A DNA stretch of 64,000 bases, taken from the NCBI RefSeq assembly GCF_022808935.1, contig NZ_JAKZFR010000001.1:248001-312000 (forward strand). The letters run 5' to 3'. This DNA is from Geothrix sp. SG200. Its GTDB lineage: Bacteria; Acidobacteriota; Holophagae; Holophagales; Holophagaceae. Shown piece by piece: positions 44,142-51,634 of this stretch. Each line of letters starts with the position of its first letter. Position 1 is the first letter of the stretch. The notes below the pieces were generated by a model. The model saw only the letters and a program-made list of their open reading frames with translations, ran no database searches and was not told where the DNA came from. The translations under genes were made by a program, and so were the position numbers.

Positions 44142-44963
44142 ATGAGCAACCTCCGGGGCCTCCTCGAGAGCATCAGCATCACGGACGTGGTGCAGCTGCT
44201 CCATCTGAACAAGAAGACCGGCCAGCTGCTCATGCAGAACGGCCGCTTCCAGGGCGTGATGTACGTGAGCGGCGGCGCGGTGGTCCATGCGGAAACCTCG
44301 CGCTCCACCGGCGAATCCGCCGCCTTCGAGCTGCTGGCCTGGGAGCGGGGCGAATTCGAGTTCCAGGCGGTGCCGGTCAAGCCCGTGGGCAGCATCCGGC
44401 GGAGCGTGCCGGACCTGCTCATGGAATCGGCCCGCACCCTGGACACCCGCCGCCGCCTGGGGGCCTACTTCCCCTCCTTGGACGCGGTGCCCTGGACCTT
44501 CCTTCCGGAGCCGGCCCTCACCGCGGGCCTGAAGCTCACCCCCGAGGCCCTCAAGGCCATCGCACACTTCGACGGCTACCAGGACTTCCACCAGGTGATG
44601 GCCTCCACCCAGTTGAACGAGACGGCGGTGCTGGAGGCGGCCTTCGCGCTGCTGGAGGCCGAGCGCCTGCAGGTCTTCGAGCCTGCCGTCCCCCTGGCAG
44701 TAGAGGCGATGAAGACGGGGCTGTTCAAGAAGGGCGACCATGTGGCGCTGGGCGTCATCCACGAATCCCGCTGGCGGGGCCTCCAGCCCTACAGCCATGG
44801 CTTCATCACCCAGGTGCGGATCCAGTGGCGGGGCGGCGTGGCCCACGAGGCGGCGCGCTTCGTGCCCGGCCTGGCCGACGGCGTGATCTCGGTGCCTGAA
44901 CCCCTGCTCAAGAGCTGGGGCCTCGGCCCCACCGAATCGGTGGTGGTGCGGCCCGCGCCCTGA
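44142..44963 (+). CDS. DUF4388 (PATAN-like) domain protein
   Basis: A 273-residue protein. The N-terminus (LRGLLESISITDVVQLLHL, then KKTGQLLMQNGR) is the DUF4388 start, often called PATAN and common in response regulators and gliding or motility proteins of delta-type and other soil bacteria. The middle is a helical part and the end (about 190-273) a beta-rich region. It lacks a receiver domain. It lies 23 bp upstream of an acyl-CoA ligase, likely in one operon. Confidence 0.82.
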   Translation: MSNLRGLLESISITDVVQLLHLNKKTGQLLMQNGRFQGVMYVSGGAVVHAETSRSTGESAAFELLAWERGEFEFQAVPVKPVGSIRRSVPDLLMESARTLDTRRRLGAYFPSLDAVPWTFLPEPALTAGLKLTPEALKAIAHFDGYQDFHQVMASTQLNETAVLEAAFALLEAERLQVFEPAVPLAVEAMKTGLFKKGDHVALGVIHESRWRGLQPYSHGFITQVRIQWRGGVAHEAARFVPGLADGVISVPEPLLKSWGLGPTESVVVRPAP

Positions 44964-44986
44964 CGATCTTCTTCCGGAGCAAGACC

Positions 44987-46786
44987 ATGGTCCAAACCAT
45001 CGCCGATCTGTTCTACCAGGCCTGTTCCTTCCAGTCGCCGGATGCCCTGGCCTACCGGAAGGGCGGCGGCTACGTGCCGATCTCCCACCAGGACCTGCAG
45101 GCCCGGGTGGAGCGCCTGGCCCTGGCCCTGGAGTCCCGCGGCCTCAAGGCGGGCGAGCCCGTGGCCCTGATCTGCGAGAACCGCCCGGAGTGGGCCGTCG
45201 TGGACTACGCCTGCGCCATCTCGGGCCTGCCCACCGTGCCGGTCTATCCCACCCTGAACGCGCCCCAGAGCGCCTTCATCCTCAAGCACTCCGAGGCGCG
45301 CATCGTCTTCTGCTCCACGGCGGACCAGGCGCGGAAGGCCCTGACCGCGCAGGGGCCTGGTTCCGCCCTGCAGTGGGTGGTGCAGATGGACGGCATTCCC
45401 GCCGATTCCAGCGTGATCCCCTTCTCCACCCTCATGGCCGAGGGCGAGGGCCTGGAGGCCCGCCGCGCCGAGGTGCGGGCCTGGGCCAAGGAGCGGAAGG
45501 CGGACGACCTGCTGACCATCATCTACACGTCCGGCACCACGGGCGATCCCAAGGGCGCCATGCTCACCCACGGGAACCTGGTGTCCAACGTGGAGCGCAC
45601 GCTCCAGCTGCTGCAGCTCAAGAAGGGGGATCGCTGCCTCTCCTTCCTGCCCCTCTCTCACATTCTCGAGCGCATGGCGGGGCACTACTCCACCTTCCGC
45701 ATCGGCGCCAGCATCTACTACGCGGAGAGCATCGCCACCGTGGCCGATGACCTCCAGGCCACCAAGCCCACCATCATCATCAGCGTGCCCCGCATCTACG
45801 AGAAGATCTACGCCCGGGTGCGCGAGAACGTGGCCTCCAGCAGCCTCGTGAAGCGCTTCATCTTCCACTGGGCCATGTGGGCGGGCGACATGTCCGTGCC
45901 CTACCTGTACGAGAAGCAGAACATCCCCATCTGGATCCAGTTCCAGCTCTGGTGGAGCCGCCACCTGGTCTTCCACAAGATCCTGGCCCGAACCGGCGGG
46001 AACATCCGCTTCGCCATCAGCGGCGGCGCGCCGCTGGCGCCCAAGGTCATGGCCTTCTTCTGGGCCGTGGGCCTGCCCATCACCGAGGGCTATGGCCTCA
46101 CGGAGACGAGCCCCGTGGTCTCCTTCAACCGCTTCGGCGAGGTGGCTCCCGGCAAGGTGGGGCGCCCCATCTACGACGCCTGGGACGGCAAGCCCTACGT
46201 GAAGATCGCGGAGGACGGCGAGATCCTCGTCAAGGGCCCGAACGTGATGAAGGGCTACTGGAAGAATCCGGAGGGCACGGCGGAAGCCTTCGACGCGGAC
46301 GGCTACTTCCGCACCGGCGACATCGGCGAGCTGAGCCCCCGCGGCCTCCTCAAGATCACGGACCGCAAGAAGGAGATCATCGTCACCAGCGGCGGCAAGA
46401 AGGTGGCGCCCCAGCCCATCGAGGAGCTGCTCAAGACGGACAAGTTCATCACCCAGGCGGTCCTGCTGGGCGACAAGCGGAACTACATCTCCGCCCTGCT
46501 CATCCCCAACTTCGACAGCCTGCACCGCTGGGCCCACCAGAAGAAGATCCGCTTCTCCAACAACCGCGACCTGGTGGCCCGCCCGGAGGTGCACGAGCTG
46601 ATGATGGAGCGGGTGGAGACGGTCAACCAGCACCTCTCCAACTTCGAGCGGGTCAAGAAGGTGGCCATCCTCGACCACGAGCTGAGCCTGGAGAGCGGCC
46701 AGCTCACCCCCAGCCTCAAGGTCAAGCGCCGGGTGGTGAACGAGATGTACGCCACCCTCATCGAGTCGCTCTACAAGGGCGCCTGA
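44987..46786 (+). CDS. Long-chain fatty acid-CoA ligase (AMP-binding)
   Basis: A 599-residue adenylate-forming enzyme. The P-loop-like motif is IIYTSGTTGDPKGAMLTHGN, followed by GYGLTETSPV (A5) and the hinge TGDIGE...ITDRKKEIIVTSGGKKVAPQ. This long form, with a 'fatty acid-CoA ligase FAA1-like' spacing, activates long-chain fatty acids for beta-oxidation or lipid synthesis at the membrane. With fadH across the divergent promoter it suggests a fatty-acid use locus. It converges with a VOC gene. Confidence 0.93.
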   Translation: MVQTIADLFYQACSFQSPDALAYRKGGGYVPISHQDLQARVERLALALESRGLKAGEPVALICENRPEWAVVDYACAISGLPTVPVYPTLNAPQSAFILKHSEARIVFCSTADQARKALTAQGPGSALQWVVQMDGIPADSSVIPFSTLMAEGEGLEARRAEVRAWAKERKADDLLTIIYTSGTTGDPKGAMLTHGNLVSNVERTLQLLQLKKGDRCLSFLPLSHILERMAGHYSTFRIGASIYYAESIATVADDLQATKPTIIISVPRIYEKIYARVRENVASSSLVKRFIFHWAMWAGDMSVPYLYEKQNIPIWIQFQLWWSRHLVFHKILARTGGNIRFAISGGAPLAPKVMAFFWAVGLPITEGYGLTETSPVVSFNRFGEVAPGKVGRPIYDAWDGKPYVKIAEDGEILVKGPNVMKGYWKNPEGTAEAFDADGYFRTGDIGELSPRGLLKITDRKKEIIVTSGGKKVAPQPIEELLKTDKFITQAVLLGDKRNYISALLIPNFDSLHRWAHQKKIRFSNNRDLVARPEVHELMMERVETVNQHLSNFERVKKVAILDHELSLESGQLTPSLKVKRRVVNEMYATLIESLYKGA

Positions 46787-46799
46787 ACCCCGCCCGCGC

Positions 46800-47204
46800 T
46801 CAATCTGCCGAGGGTCCCTTCAGCTCGATCACGTTGCCCTCCGGGTCCCGGAGGTAGACGGAGGGGCCGGTGCCCTCGGCCCCGTAGTTGTCGTGGACCT
46901 CGCTCAGCCCGAGGCCCTGGTCGGCGAAGCGCGCCCGCAGGGCGGCTTCGTCGAAGGGCTCGATGCGCAGGCAGAAATGATCCTGGTTGCGCCCTTCCGA
47001 GCCCGGCGCCGCCCCTCCGGACACGCCCAGCTTCCCGCCCACGGAAACGAGGTCGAGCATGGATCGCCCCGCCCGGAGGTGGACGAGCCCCAGGTCGGGC
47101 ACCCGCCGGTCGAGCTCCAGGCCGATCACCCGCGTGTAGAAGTCGGTCATGGCTTCCAGGTCGGTGACGCGGAGGACCAGGTGGTCGAGGGCGAGGATGC
47201 GCAT
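46800..47204 (-). CDS. VOC family protein (glyoxalase-like)
   Basis: A 134-residue single VOC protein with two beta-alpha-beta-beta-beta units: LDHLVLRVTDLEAMTDFYTR at the start and the metal-ligand region with H (DHFCLRIE) and E (GNVIELKGP). Members include glyoxalase I, dioxygenases and fosfomycin-type resistance enzymes; the substrate is unknown. The start at ATG 47202-47204 begins the domain. It converges with the acyl-CoA ligase gene. Confidence 0.9.
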   Translation of the reverse strand: MRILALDHLVLRVTDLEAMTDFYTRVIGLELDRRVPDLGLVHLRAGRSMLDLVSVGGKLGVSGGAAPGSEGRNQDHFCLRIEPFDEAALRARFADQGLGLSEVHDNYGAEGTGPSVYLRDPEGNVIELKGPSAD

Positions 47205-47234
47205 GGCCGTTGTTTCTCCGGCCCCAGCATAACG

Positions 47235-47269
47235 GGACAGGCCCGGCGGGTGCGCCGCCGGGCCTGTCC
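47235..47269 (-). terminator. Long GC hairpin after the outer-membrane protein gene
   Basis: Perfect 15-bp stem (47235-47249 with 47255-47269, 5-nt loop), 13 bp past the stop of the barrel gene on the minus strand. The U-tract is weak (GTTATG). Confidence 0.65.
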
Positions 47270-47282
47270 GACTCGGGTGGGA

Positions 47283-47882
47283 TCAGAACCGGATGCCGGC
47301 GTAGATGCCGATCTGGCTCTTGGGGGCGAGGCTCTTCAGCAGGTCCGCCGCGGAGGCGAAGTCGTTGCTCTTGGAGCTGAGGGGGAAGGCCGCCTCGATG
47401 CCGATGAAGGGCTTCACCAGCGGCGTGGGGAAGGCGTACCCGGCGTTCACGCGGGCCCACACGCGGTTGTAGGTGGTGCTGTCCCCGCCGCTCTCCTTCA
47501 GGGACTCGGAGCGGAACTCCAGGCCCGCGCCCACGGCGATGACGGCCTTGAAGTTGAACATGGCCCCGGCGGACCAGTGGCTCTGCTTCAGCTCGCTCTC
47601 GCCCATGGGCGTGCCGGCCAGGGTGGCCTTGAGGGTCGACTTGGATTCCGGCTGGTAGCCGGCGGTGAGCTGGAGCAGGACGGGGCCGAAGTCCACCACC
47701 GAGTAGCCGAAGCGGGCGCCAACGACGGTCTTGTTGTCCGCCTCCACGTTCAGGGTGGTGCCGGGCGCCACGTCCATGTGGGGGGAGGGGTACTGCTGCT
47801 GCCCGACGAAGAGCCCCACCTCGAAGGACTGGGCCGCGAGGGGGGCGCCGAGGAGCAGGGCGAGCGCGAGGGTCTTCTTCAT
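47283..47882 (-). CDS. Outer-membrane beta-barrel protein
   Basis: A 199-residue protein with a signal peptide (about 1-18, ending LAAQ) and alternating hydrophobic beta strands; it ends IGIYAGIRF, with a C-terminal Phe and aromatic pattern as needed for recognition by BamA. The size suggests an eight-stranded OmpW/OmpX-like barrel. No family was recognised by motif. It stands alone with a strong hairpin after it. Confidence 0.75.
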   Translation of the reverse strand: MKKTLALALLLGAPLAAQSFEVGLFVGQQQYPSPHMDVAPGTTLNVEADNKTVVGARFGYSVVDFGPVLLQLTAGYQPESKSTLKATLAGTPMGESELKQSHWSAGAMFNFKAVIAVGAGLEFRSESLKESGGDSTTYNRVWARVNAGYAFPTPLVKPFIGIEAAFPLSSKSNDFASAADLLKSLAPKSQIGIYAGIRF

Positions 47883-47960
47883 GGGATCTCCTGATGGAAA
47901 AGGGGAAGGCGGCCCATCCTTCCATCGCGCTGCCCGGAAATCAAGAAGATTGAAGTGTCA

Positions 47961-48662
47961 TCAATCGAGGCCGCCCTCGGGCCCCGGTTTTGGCTTCCGG
48001 GTCCGATGGTAGTGGCGGCGGGCCTTCTCCCGGTTGCCGCAGCTGGTCATCGAGCACCAGCGCCGGGAGCGGCCGCGGCTGAGGTCCAGGAACAGCCAGG
48101 TGCACTGGGAGCCTCCGCACTCCCGAACCGGGGCCGGCTTCTCCGCGGTCAGCAGGTCCGCCGCGGCCCGGGCGATGGGCCAGAGGGGGGCCGTGAGGTG
48201 CCGTTCCATCTCCCGCCAGCGCCAGGCCGGAGTGGCCGCGTCGTCGGCGAGGCAGAGGTGGGGCAGGGCTTCCCGGAGGGCCCGGTTCAGGGCGGCCAGG
48301 TCCCCGGGGGGCACCCCCCGCCCATGGGCCCGGGCCGAGAAGAGGCCGTACAGCGCCTCCCGGAGGGCCCGGGCGGCCTGGAGGGCGGCCTCGGCGGCGG
48401 TCGGGTCGGCCAGGGCCTGGGCGGCGAGGGCTTCCGGGGCGCCGGCGGTCAGGAGCTCCGCCTGCCGGGCGAAGGCCAGGAGCCGCGGGTAGGACCCCAG
48501 GTCGTCGGTCTCGGGGCGGCCCCGGTCCCCCCAGGTGTTCGCGAAATCCAGGCTGAGGTCGCCTCCGGAGAACTCGAAGGGGGCGGCCGGGGCCAGCTCG
48601 GGGGCCAGGTTGGGGGCCAGGTTGAGGGCCAGTTTGAGGGCCAGGTTGAGCGAAGGTTCCAT
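47961..48662 (-). CDS. CGNR zinc-finger transcriptional regulator
   Basis: A 233-residue protein: an ABATE-type stress domain (about 28-170, GGDLSLDFANTWGDR), then the CGNR zinc finger with C182, C187, C203 and C208 and the name motif CGNREKARRHYHR (208-220). Proteins of this type are thought to be DNA-binding stress regulators. The first codons after MEPS are a 12-nt tandem repeat, giving the odd NLALKLALNLAPNLAPELAP leader. It is divergent from the DinB gene across an 85-bp region with a consensus promoter overlapped by TTAACCTG repeats. Confidence 0.88.
   Translation of the reverse strand: MEPSLNLALKLALNLAPNLAPELAPAAPFEFSGGDLSLDFANTWGDRGRPETDDLGSYPRLLAFARQAELLTAGAPEALAAQALADPTAAEAALQAARALREALYGLFSARAHGRGVPPGDLAALNRALREALPHLCLADDAATPAWRWREMERHLTAPLWPIARAAADLLTAEKPAPVRECGGSQCTWLFLDLSRGRSRRWCSMTSCGNREKARRHYHRTRKPKPGPEGGLD
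48591..48650 (-). repeat. Five in-frame 12-nt tandem repeats
   Basis: On the minus strand, five copies of a CTCAACCTGGCC-like 12-mer follow directly after the first four codons of the CGNR gene. Copies 1 and 3 are identical, the others differ by 1-3 bases. The length preserves frame, so copy-number change would add or remove Asn/Leu/Ala units without disrupting the protein. Confidence 0.85.
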
Positions 48663-48672
48663 GGGAGAAGGC

Positions 48673-48723
48673 TAACCTGCCTTGCATGCTTGACAGGTTA
48701 AAAGATCGGTCCATATTAACCTG
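48673..48723 (+). promoter_or_regulatory. Consensus sigma-70 promoter with overlapping operator repeats
   Basis: TTGACA (48690-48695), an 18-bp spacer and TATTAA (48714-48719) read towards the DinB gene, start 48748. CAGGTTAA (48694-48701) and TTAACCTG (48716-48723) form an inverted pair that covers the end of the -35 box and the -10 box; a third copy TAACCTG is at 48673-48679. Binding here would block RNA polymerase; the CGNR protein is the obvious candidate. Confidence 0.75.
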
Positions 48724-48747
48724 CATCAAGCACCAAGGAGGTTAGTC

Positions 48748-49248
48748 ATGTCCGAGACCTGCGACACGGCCCCCACCCGCCTGGCGGACCAGCTGGAGCG
48801 TGCCTTCCGGGGGGGCGCCTGGCATGGCCCCGCGGTCATGGAGCTGCTGGCCGGCGTCGATGCGGCCCGCGCCCGCTGGCGGCCGGGGCCCTCCGCCCAT
48901 TCCATCGCCGACCTCGCGGGACACCTGGCCTACTGGATGGAGGACGCCCGGCGCCAGATCCTCGGCGAGACCCGCTCCTCCACGGAGGCCGGAGGGGACT
49001 GGGAAGCCGCGGCGCCCGGCTCCGACGCCGCCTGGCAGGCCCTCTGCCAGACCCTGGAGGCGGCGCACTGCGGCCTCCGGGACGCGGTGCGCCCCCTGGA
49101 GGAGACCCGCCTGGACGAGGCCAGGCCGGGCTCCGACACCACGCTCCGGGGGCTCCTCCTGGGCACTCTGCAGCACAATGCCTACCATGCGGGCCAGATC
49201 GGCCTCCTCCGCAAGCTGTCCGAGGCGGCCCTGGGGAAGCTGCCGTGA
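48748..49248 (+). CDS. DinB family protein
   Basis: A 166-residue four-helix DinB/YfiT-like protein. The metal-binding histidines are H59 (AGHLAYW), H143 and H147 (LQHNAYHAGQI). Family members include thiol transferases using bacillithiol or mycothiol and proteins of unknown role. The start at ATG 48748 has AGGAGG upstream and lies behind a consensus promoter. The stop overlaps the start of the phosphatase gene (ATGA), so the two products are probably made together. Confidence 0.9.
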   Translation: MSETCDTAPTRLADQLERAFRGGAWHGPAVMELLAGVDAARARWRPGPSAHSIADLAGHLAYWMEDARRQILGETRSSTEAGGDWEAAAPGSDAAWQALCQTLEAAHCGLRDAVRPLEETRLDEARPGSDTTLRGLLLGTLQHNAYHAGQIGLLRKLSEAALGKLP

Positions 49249-50222
49249 CGCCCCTGGAAGCGCGGACCCTCGAGCGGCTCAGCGCCCGGCGGGACCACCT
49301 GGCCCGCCTGACCGCCTCCCGGAACGAGCACCGGTGGGTGGACCTGATGCGGCGGGTGGACGCGGCCATCGGCGCCCTGGAGGTGGGGACCTGGGGCTTT
49401 TGCGCGGTCTGCCACGACCCCATGAGCGCCGAGCGCCTGGCCGAGGATCCCCTGGTCCGGGTCTGCCTGGAATGCCTGTCGGAAGCCGAGCGCCGGGGCC
49501 TGGAGCGGGATCTCCAGGCTGCGGGGAAGGTGCAGCGCACCCTCCTGCCGCCCGCGCGCCTGGTCCAGGCCGGGTGGGAGGTGGCCTACCACTGGGAGCC
49601 CCGCGGCGTGGTCTCCGGCGACCACGTGGACCTCATCCCGCCCGCCGCGCCCGGCTCCCCCCTCCACCTGGTGCTGGGGGACGTGTCGGGGAAGGGCGTG
49701 GCGGCGGCCCTGCTCCAGTCCCACCTGCACGCCCTGTTCCGGGCCCTGGTGCCCACGGGACAGCCGCTTCCGGACCTGTTCAAGCGGGCCAACGAGCTCT
49801 TCGCCGAGGCCACCTCCTCGGTCAGCTACGCGACCCTGGCCGCCCTGAGGCTGGAATCGGACGGGCGCTTCTCCATTGCCAACGCGGGGCATCCCCGGCC
49901 GCTGCTGGCGGACGGCCGCGGCGTGCGGCCCCTCGAAGGGGGCGGCCTGCCGCTGGGGCTGTTCGGCGATTCGGTCTACACCGAGCGGGAGCTGGCGCTG
50001 GCTCCGGGCCAGACCCTGCTGCTCTACACGGACGGGTGGACCGAGGCCGCCCGGGGCGAGCGCGAGTTCGGCATCGGGCGGGCGGCCGCCTCCCTGCGCC
50101 GGAGCGCGAGCCTTCCCCTTCCCGACCTGCTGACGGCCTGCCGGGCGGACCTGGAGCGCTACCTGGGAGATGCCCCCCGGGGCGACGACCTCACCCTGGT
50201 GGCCGTGCGGCGGGTGGCCTGA
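49245..50222 (+). CDS. PP2C-type (SpoIIE/RsbU) phosphatase with N-terminal DksA-like zinc finger
   Basis: A 325-residue protein. Residues 1-90 resemble the C-terminal part of DksA/TraR: a helix followed by GTWGFCAVCHDPM...VRVCLECL, a four-cysteine site at C53, C56, C74 and C77. A short linker (ERDLQAAGKVQRTLLPP) leads to the SpoIIE/RsbU phosphatase with GVVSGDHVDL, LGDVSGKGVAAALL, LLYTDGWTEA and GDDLTLVAV, holding the metal Asp residues. Such phosphatases act on anti-anti-sigma factors in stress control. The zinc-finger fusion is unusual. It is translationally coupled to DinB. Confidence 0.88.
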   Translation: MTPLEARTLERLSARRDHLARLTASRNEHRWVDLMRRVDAAIGALEVGTWGFCAVCHDPMSAERLAEDPLVRVCLECLSEAERRGLERDLQAAGKVQRTLLPPARLVQAGWEVAYHWEPRGVVSGDHVDLIPPAAPGSPLHLVLGDVSGKGVAAALLQSHLHALFRALVPTGQPLPDLFKRANELFAEATSSVSYATLAALRLESDGRFSIANAGHPRPLLADGRGVRPLEGGGLPLGLFGDSVYTERELALAPGQTLLLYTDGWTEAARGEREFGIGRAAASLRRSASLPLPDLLTACRADLERYLGDAPRGDDLTLVAVRRVA

Positions 50223-50226
50223 TCTT

Positions 50227-50475
50227 TCAGTCCGCCTCGGTCTTCTCGATCACGATCACCATGCGGGTGACCACGGCGGCCAGGGCGCCCACGGCGGCGA
50301 ACACCGGCAGCAGGGCCGCGCCCACCACACCCACCGTGAGGGGGATCTCGATGAGGGTCTTCCCCTCCTCGTTCTTCAGGGTGATCCGCCGGATGTTCCC
50401 CTGGTGGATGAGCTCCTTGATCTTGTCGAGGATCTTGCCGCCCTCGAGCTTGAATTCCTCAGTGCGTGTGGCCAT
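50227..50475 (-). CDS. DUF4342 domain membrane protein
   Basis: An 82-residue protein: a charged N-terminal half (EEFKLEGGKILDKIKELIHQGN) and a hydrophobic segment of about 30 residues, the DUF4342 layout. Function unknown. The start at ATG 50473-50475 has AGGAG. It lies 10 bp after a putative sensor-domain membrane gene and converges with the phosphatase gene. Confidence 0.8.
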   Translation of the reverse strand: MATRTEEFKLEGGKILDKIKELIHQGNIRRITLKNEEGKTLIEIPLTVGVVGAALLPVFAAVGALAAVVTRMVIVIEKTEAD

Positions 50476-50485
50476 GGGATCTCCT

Positions 50486-51127
50486 TCAGGGCTTGACCAG
50501 CAGGTGCCGGGCCAGCCAGATCTGGAAGCGGCCCAGCAGCAGGGCCAGGTGGAGGGTGAGGGGCAGGAGGGCCAGACCCGCCAGGCCGCAGAGGGCCACC
50601 GCCAGGCCCGGGTGGGCGGAGATCCAGGCCACGCCGCCCACATCGCCGGTGAAGCTGCCGCCCACCTGCAGCAGGTGCAGCACCGGCACGGCCAGCAGAG
50701 CCAGGCTCGTGGCCAGCAGGCTGACGAGCAGCGTGAAGTAGGCGATGCCCAGGGGCATGAGCAGCACGAAGTAGAGGAGGCTGGTCCAGGTGCGGGGGTC
50801 GCCCGCCAGGGCCTTCGTGCGGGCCAGCCACCCTTCGCCCGGCGGCAGCAGGGCCGGCGCCTCGGGGGTTCCCTCGCCCACGAGCGCCCCCAGCAGGCGC
50901 AGCTCCGCCACAGAGAGCAGGCGGGCGCCGGCCAGGAAGGCCACCGCCACGGGGACGCCGATGATGAGGATGGCCAGCCCCAGGCTCAGGGACAGCCCCG
51001 TCACCGCGTAGGTGAAGGCCAGGATGCCCGTGACGAGGGTGAGCAGCAGGTAGAGCACGGTGGTGTAGGCCCGGCGCGTGGTCAGGACCTCGAAGAAACC
51101 AGGGTGGGGAGGGGACTGCAAGGGCAT
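50486..51127 (-). CDS. Membrane protein with putative sensor domain
   Basis: A 213-residue protein with about four to six membrane segments in two halves. The arrangement (TTVLYLLLTLVTGILAFTYAVTGLSL... and TWTSLLYFVLLMPLGIAYF) matches the 'putative sensor' domain found N-terminal to kinases in other bacteria. Here it stands alone, without any output domain. It is probably co-transcribed with the DUF4342 gene, a pairing suggesting an envelope-stress or membrane-state module. Its role is unknown. Confidence 0.75.
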   Translation of the reverse strand: MPLQSPPHPGFFEVLTTRRAYTTVLYLLLTLVTGILAFTYAVTGLSLSLGLAILIIGVPVAVAFLAGARLLSVAELRLLGALVGEGTPEAPALLPPGEGWLARTKALAGDPRTWTSLLYFVLLMPLGIAYFTLLVSLLATSLALLAVPVLHLLQVGGSFTGDVGGVAWISAHPGLAVALCGLAGLALLPLTLHLALLLGRFQIWLARHLLVKP

Positions 51128-51231
51128 GGGATCTCCCGGGGTGCCTTCAATCTAGGGAGAGTTCCCCCCTGCCGGGGAGCGAACCGGCGAACCGCGGGTC
51201 CGGGCCGGCGAAGGACCGGGGATCGCGGCCG

Positions 51232-51591
51232 TCAGGCGCCTTCGTAGCAGGGCCCCGTCTCGCGCACCTCGACGGTGGCCCACTCGGCGGCGGGGCAGGC
51301 CAGGGCGATGGCCACCGCCTCCTCCCGGGTCTGGCAGGTGAGGTAGAAGAAGCCGCCGACCATCTCCTTGGACTCGGCAAAGGGGCCGTCGAGCAGGGAT
51401 GGCCGTCCGTTCCGCACCTCCACGCGAACCCCTTCGTGATCGGAGTGGAGCGAGCTGGTGAGCTTGAGCAGGCCCCGGCCCTGGAGATCCTCGGCAAACC
51501 GCAGCATCCGGTCGTAGACGGCGCGGCCCGCCTCTTCGCCGCGGGCGGCGCGTTGTCCTCGGGGTTCCATGATCAGCAGCATGTAGGGCAT
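51232..51591 (-). CDS. YciI/DGPF family protein
   Basis: A 119-residue ferredoxin-like-fold protein of the YCII-related group with the motif LLDGPFAESKEMVGGFF (about 59-75), which names the DGPF proteins found next to ECF42 sigma factors. The reaction is unknown. The start at ATG 51589-51591 begins MPYMLLIM. It lies 43 bp after the sigma factor stop in the same direction, so it is in the sigma operon. Confidence 0.9.
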   Translation of the reverse strand: MPYMLLIMEPRGQRAARGEEAGRAVYDRMLRFAEDLQGRGLLKLTSSLHSDHEGVRVEVRNGRPSLLDGPFAESKEMVGGFFYLTCQTREEAVAIALACPAAEWATVEVRETGPCYEGA

Positions 51592-51634
51592 CGGAGGCTC
51601 CTGGTGGGTTGGGTCCGGAATCCGGGCCGGGAGG

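Noticed and set aside
48591..48650. CRISPR-like array
   Set aside because: Short contiguous 12-nt tandem repeats without spacers, inside a coding sequence; no cas genes anywhere in the window.
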